Positions 6,318-9,299 of a stretch of 9,299 bases of DNA are shown piece after piece. The DNA is from Cytophagales bacterium (GTDB taxonomy: Bacteria; Bacteroidota; Bacteroidia; Cytophagales; UBA9547), in contig JANYCH010000395.1 of the NCBI GenBank assembly GCA_025360395.1, positions 1 to 9,299 of the forward strand, in the 5' to 3' direction. The notes under the pieces are model-generated. The model saw only the letters and a program-made list of their open reading frames with translations. It was not told where the DNA came from and did not search any database. Both the position numbers and the translations under genes were made by a program. Within the stretch, counting starts at the first letter, position 1. Every line of letters starts with the position of its first letter.

Positions 6318-6941
6318 TTAATACATAAATTCACCTAGGCCTTGTCTGATAATATCAAAATTGCCAGATGTGACATCAATTATTGTGGATGGTATGTTAC
6401 CGCTGTTACCTGAATCTATGACAACGTCCACCAGGTTTTTATATTTTTCATAAATCAATTCCGGATCTGTTGTATATTCAATAATATCATCTTCATCTTT
6501 AATTGAAGAAGATATTAATGGATGTCCAAGTTCTTTTACAATTTGCCGCGGAACCTCATGATTTGGTATCCTTATTCCTACAGTTTTCTTTTTGGCAATG
6601 AGGCTTTTAGGAACTGTTGAACTGGCTTCAAGAATAAAGGTAAAGGGACCCGGAAGATTTTTTTTTAAGGCTTTAAAAGAAGAAGTATCCAGGTTTTTAA
6701 CAAATTCTGAAATATGGCTTAAATCATAACAAATAAATGACAGATTGATTTTTTCTGGCTTAATGCCTTTCAAACGACATAGTTTTTCAATGGCACCTTT
6801 GTTGGTAAGATCGCAGCCAAGGCCATAAACTGTATCTGTTGGATAAATGATCAAACCTCCCCTTTTTAAACATTGCACAACCTCGGCAATCCTGTTCATT
6901 TGAGGATTTAATGGGTGAACCTGCAAGAATTTTGCTGACAC
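6318..6941 (-). CDS. YciO/YrdC/Sua5-family protein (L-threonylcarbamoyladenylate synthase family)
   Basis: The family makes threonylcarbamoyl-AMP from threonine, bicarbonate and ATP for the tRNA t6A37 modification. Motifs include LIIYPTDTVYGLGCDL, LPGPFTFILEAS, KTVGIRIPNHEV and PSTIIDVT. Overall similarity is closest to the YciO branch, including an N-terminus VSAKFLQVHPLNPQ comparable with E. coli YciO (MSQFFYIHPDNPQ). I therefore choose the GTG start at 6941 (207 residues, family length). An ATG at 6992 would add 17 hydrophobic/Asn-rich residues and leave only 29 bases before the divergent kinase gene. The KxR signature of YrdC/Sua5 appears as KGI, so t6A synthesis is not assured; YciO's own role is less clear. 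It ends flush against the Fe-S gene. The fold assignment is secure; the exact function is not. Confidence 0.9.
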   Translation of the reverse strand: MSAKFLQVHPLNPQMNRIAEVVQCLKRGGLIIYPTDTVYGLGCDLTNKGAIEKLCRLKGIKPEKINLSFICYDLSHISEFVKNLDTSSFKALKKNLPGPFTFILEASSTVPKSLIAKKKTVGIRIPNHEVPRQIVKELGHPLISSSIKDEDDIIEYTTDPELIYEKYKNLVDVVIDSGNSGNIPSTIIDVTSGNFDIIRQGLGEFMY

Positions 6942-7021
6942 TAATAATAATTTTATGTTATTGTATAAAATTTTATTGCAATATAAGCCCAATATCTAAG
7001 CAGGTTTAATATTTAGTTGTT

Positions 7022-7651
7022 ATGAAAAGTTTAATTATTGGCATTACTGGTGGTAGTGGATCTGGAAAATCTCAGATTGCAAGAGATTTGGCCGAGTTGC
7101 TATCACCTAATGCAACTATTCTGGCATTGGATAATTATTATTATCCAATTGAAAAACAGCCCAAGGATATAAACGGAAGACCAAATTTCGATTTACCTGA
7201 ATCTTTGGATCTTCAAAAATTTAAACATCATTTAATTCAGTTATCAAACGGTGCGAATATTAAAATAAAAGAATACACGTTTAATAACCCGGATTTAAAA
7301 CCTAAAACGATAGAAATTTTTAGCAAACCGATTATAATAACTGAAGGTCTTTTTATTTTAAATCCACCGGAAATGGAGTTGTTAATTTCAATAAAAATAT
7401 ATATTGATGTGAAGGAGGATATTAAATTAGAAAGGAGGATGAAAAGGGACTTAAAATCAAGAGGTTATAATCTTGATGATGTCAATTATTGTCATATTAA
7501 CCATGTCTTACCTTCTTTCAATAAATTTATTAAGCCTCAGAAAGAAAAAGCAGGCTTTGTAGTAGCTAACAATGGGGAATATAATGACACCTTAGAACGT
7601 ATTAAGGTTTTTTTAAAGAAAAAATTAGATCCCTACTTTTTGTTTTTTTGA
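7022..7651 (+). CDS. udk: Uridine kinase family P-loop kinase
   Basis: A 209-residue cytoplasmic nucleoside kinase of the uridine kinase/phosphoribulokinase family; the expected reaction is uridine (or cytidine) to UMP (CMP) in pyrimidine salvage. Walker A is GGSGSGKS (residues 10-17, Lys16). Downstream are LDNYYYP (Asp37), NFDLPESLD (55-63), EYTFNNP, ITEGLFIL (Glu108), the lid arginines RRMKRD (138-143) and HVLPSFNKFIKP. The EYTFNNP and EGLF forms fit a Bacteroidota branch annotated as uridine kinase but diverged from E. coli Udk, which has a different segment there; the true substrate is therefore less certain than the fold. It is divergent from the YciO gene. Its last 19 bases, including a T-rich tract, overlap the 3' end of the lipoprotein gene on the other strand. 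Confidence 0.88.
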   Translation: MKSLIIGITGGSGSGKSQIARDLAELLSPNATILALDNYYYPIEKQPKDINGRPNFDLPESLDLQKFKHHLIQLSNGANIKIKEYTFNNPDLKPKTIEIFSKPIIITEGLFILNPPEMELLISIKIYIDVKEDIKLERRMKRDLKSRGYNLDDVNYCHINHVLPSFNKFIKPQKEKAGFVVANNGEYNDTLERIKVFLKKKLDPYFLFF

Positions 7652-8118
7652 ATTATAGTTTCTATAAATTCCTTATGATCTTTTTCTAATTGAGCATGGT
7701 CCTGGATTAATTGATCATGATCAATTTGCATGAGTTTATATTCTTCCTCAAGTATTTTATGTTCTTCTTTTATAAAATCGCGATCTAATGTACCGTTGTT
7801 ATATTTTTCTATAAGACGTTTATGCATTCTCAATATAACTTCATGTTTATCAATTATATCATCATGTTTTTCCAACAAAACATCATGTGCCTTTTCCAGT
7901 TTTAGATGTAAAGAATCCATTTCTCCTCCCTTTGCCTCGATATAATCTAATTTCCATTGCTCATGTTTTTTATTTAACCTATCATGAGTGACCTTTAATA
8001 TGCTATCATGCTCCATCATTGATCCATGAAGTGCCTGTAAAAGTGCACCCATTGAATTATCATCTTTACAAGAGATAAAAAATAAAAAGGACACGAAAAT
8101 AATGGTAAAGCCTTTCAT
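7633..8118 (-). CDS. Small coiled-coil lipoprotein with histidine heptads
   Basis: I do not recognise a named family. The 161-residue protein has a short signal peptide (hydrophobic residues 4-16) ending in a lipobox FISC, so Cys17 should be lipidated. K-D-D follows at once, the K-(D/E)2 pattern known as a lipoprotein export signal for the cell surface in Capnocytophaga. Nearly all the rest should be alpha-helical coiled coil. Thirteen histidines are present, and twelve fall on heptad registers: 31, 45 and 52, then, after a shift near Gly64-Gly65, 71, 78, 85, 92, 99, 120, 134, 141 and 148. Leu/Ile/Met/Phe occupy most positions three residues later. This gives an a-position His and d-position Leu/Ile pattern. 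It is oriented tail to tail with the kinase gene. Metal binding or a structural spacer role is possible but unproven. Confidence 0.85.
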   Translation of the reverse strand: MKGFTIIFVSFLFFISCKDDNSMGALLQALHGSMMEHDSILKVTHDRLNKKHEQWKLDYIEAKGGEMDSLHLKLEKAHDVLLEKHDDIIDKHEVILRMHKRLIEKYNNGTLDRDFIKEEHKILEEEYKLMQIDHDQLIQDHAQLEKDHKEFIETIIQKNKK

Positions 8119-8140
8119 TAAAATACACCAGATAATTTTT

Positions 8141-8148
8141 CAAATATA
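8141..8148 (-). promoter_or_regulatory. Possible -7 box for the lipoprotein gene
   Basis: On the minus strand this reads TATATTTG, a full match to the Bacteroidota TAnnTTTG -7 box, 22 bases before the lipoprotein ATG. This implies a leader of about 15 bases. No TTG is present at the expected -33 distance. The placement is good; the sequence evidence is limited by AT richness. Confidence 0.33.
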
Positions 8149-8259
8149 TAAAATCGGCAATAATAATAAGGAATTGAACAGACTTTAAGTGTCTCAAAAA
8201 AAACATCATTTTTTAATTTCATAAAATCGCAGCAATTTGCGTTTTCTTAAATCTTAACA

Positions 8260-9299
8260 ATGCCAAAAAATTTAGTCATAGTAGAGTCTCCTGCAAAGGC
8301 AAAAACCATTGAAGGGTACCTTGGAACCGATTTTATCGTAAAATCCAGCTATGGACATGTTCGAGACTTACCTGACAACGCTACTGGTATTGACGTTGAA
8401 AATAATTATAAGCCTACCTATGTTATTTCTGACGACAAGAAACAAATTGTAAGTGAGCTCAAAAAATTAGCAAAAGAATCAGAAATAATTTGGCTGGCAA
8501 CTGATGATGACCGTGAAGGAGAAGCTATATCATGGCATTTGTATGAGGCACTTGACTTAAATGATAAGAATACCAGAAGAATAGTTTTCAGAGAAATCAC
8601 AAAAAATGCAATACTAAACGCTATTCAAACCCCGAGAGGCATTGACATTGACCTTGTTAATGCTCAACAGGCAAGAAGGGTTTTGGATCGTTTGGTGGGG
8701 TATGAATTATCACCGGTTCTTTGGAAAAAAATCAAACGGGGGCTTTCTGCAGGTAGAGTTCAATCAGTTGCAGTCCGGTTTATTGTGGACAGGGAAAGAG
8801 AAATTGAAAAATTTAGTTCTTCTTCATTTTTTAAGGTAGTTGCAATATTTGATCTTGAAAAAGGAAAAAAATTAAAAGCAGACCTCCCTCAAAAATTTGC
8901 AACAGAAAAAGAAGCCCTAGAATTTCTTGAGAAATGCAAAGGAGCTGTTTACACAATAAAAAACCTGGAAAAAAAACCGGCAAAAAAATCCCCCTCACCA
9001 CCTTTTACAACTTCAACATTACAACAAGAGGCCGGCCGGAAACTATATTTCTCCGTAGCTCAAACCATGACAGTTGCTCAGCGATTGTACGAGGCGGGAA
9101 AAATTTCTTATATGCGTACCGATTCGGTAAACTTATCCGAAGATGCTATTGCAAGTGCAAAATCCGCCATAACAAAAGACTATGGCCCAGAGTATTTCAA
9201 ACAAAGAAAATATTCCAATAAACCGGAACGTGCCCAGGAAGCTCACGAAGCTATCCGCCCTACGGATTTTTCAGTAGAGCAGGCAAGTAGCGACCGGAA
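8260..9299 (+). CDS. topA: DNA topoisomerase I, 5' part (runs off the right edge)
   Basis: Type IA topoisomerase, which relaxes negative supercoils by breaking and rejoining one strand. The 346 full codons start MPKNLVIVESPAKAKTIEGYLG, the Toprim motif with Glu9. The rest of the Toprim acidic set follows in LATDDDREGEAISWH (Asp82, Asp84, Glu86). LVGYELSPVLW and GLSAGRVQSVAVR are typical TopA segments. The nucleophile is Tyr284 in KISYMRTDS, and EAHEAIRPT follows. Reading stays open from the ATG to position 9299. About half to two thirds of the protein, including the C-terminal DNA-binding part, lies outside. No Shine-Dalgarno sequence is seen; the 141 bases upstream are AT-rich with no clear full promoter for this strand. 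Confidence 0.98.
   Translation, partial: MPKNLVIVESPAKAKTIEGYLGTDFIVKSSYGHVRDLPDNATGIDVENNYKPTYVISDDKKQIVSELKKLAKESEIIWLATDDDREGEAISWHLYEALDLNDKNTRRIVFREITKNAILNAIQTPRGIDIDLVNAQQARRVLDRLVGYELSPVLWKKIKRGLSAGRVQSVAVRFIVDREREIEKFSSSSFFKVVAIFDLEKGKKLKADLPQKFATEKEALEFLEKCKGAVYTIKNLEKKPAKKSPSPPFTTSTLQQEAGRKLYFSVAQTMTVAQRLYEAGKISYMRTDSVNLSEDAIASAKSAITKDYGPEYFKQRKYSNKPERAQEAHEAIRPTDFSVEQASSDR

Noticed and set aside
7411..7440. Two Shine-Dalgarno-like GGAGGAT copies 20 bases apart
   Set aside because: They encode Glu/Arg residues in the kinase, including the conserved RRMKRD lid; Bacteroidota rarely use such sites, and no gene starts downstream.
8197..8216. A-run followed by T-run before topA as a terminator
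   Set aside because: The possible stem is only A-T pairs, there is no GC-containing stem, and no plus-strand gene ends just before it.
1..9299. Mobile element, CRISPR array, defence or biosynthetic island
   Set aside because: No transposase, integrase, direct-repeat array, att-like duplication at the tRNA, or toxin/antitoxin pair is visible; all genes read as chromosomal and intact apart from the two cut by the edges.

Overview
The window looks like a chromosomal housekeeping segment from a member of the Bacteroidota, probably of the Cytophagales/Fulvivirga-Marivirga type; the order is an inference. Reasons: AT-rich DNA, almost no Shine-Dalgarno sequences before starts, TAnnTTTG-like -7 boxes, an IPExxxVDY-family gene (a family I know only from Bacteroidota) next to pyruvate kinase, a lipoprotein with a Bacteroidota-type surface-export signal, and a tRNA gene without an encoded CCA. 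I see no phage, transposon, integrase, CRISPR array or defence system. No stretch over 300 bases lacks a gene; the longest gap is 4786-4994 (209 bases).

Layout. 1-1114 (minus): fatty-acid synthesis pair acpP-fabF, with fabF running off the left edge. 1267-4185 (plus): IPExxxVDY protein, pyruvate kinase, tRNA-Ser(GGA) and a ROK-family sugar kinase, tightly spaced and possibly one transcription unit; a perfect 26-base palindrome covers the pyk stop codon just before the tRNA. 4156-4785 (minus): a SET-domain protein whose 3' end overlaps the ROK gene. 4995-6317 (plus): a membrane-anchored protein with two 4Fe-4S clusters, related to heterodisulfide-reductase/NarI-type electron carriers. 6318-6941 (minus): a YciO/YrdC-family protein. 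7022-7651 (plus): a uridine-kinase-family P-loop kinase. 7633-8118 (minus): a small lipoprotein with histidines on a heptad repeat. 8260 to the right edge (plus): the 5' part of topA.

How they fit together. The ROK kinase (sugar phosphorylation) and Pyk (last step of glycolysis) lie at the two ends of glycolysis, and acpP/fabF use the carbon that follows from it. The remaining genes are separate units packed tail to tail: all three convergent pairs overlap or touch. The least ordinary items are the histidine-heptad lipoprotein, the bacterial SET-domain protein, the ROK kinase that has lost its zinc-binding cysteines, the Fe-S membrane protein without an adjacent partner subunit, and the palindrome between pyk and the tRNA.
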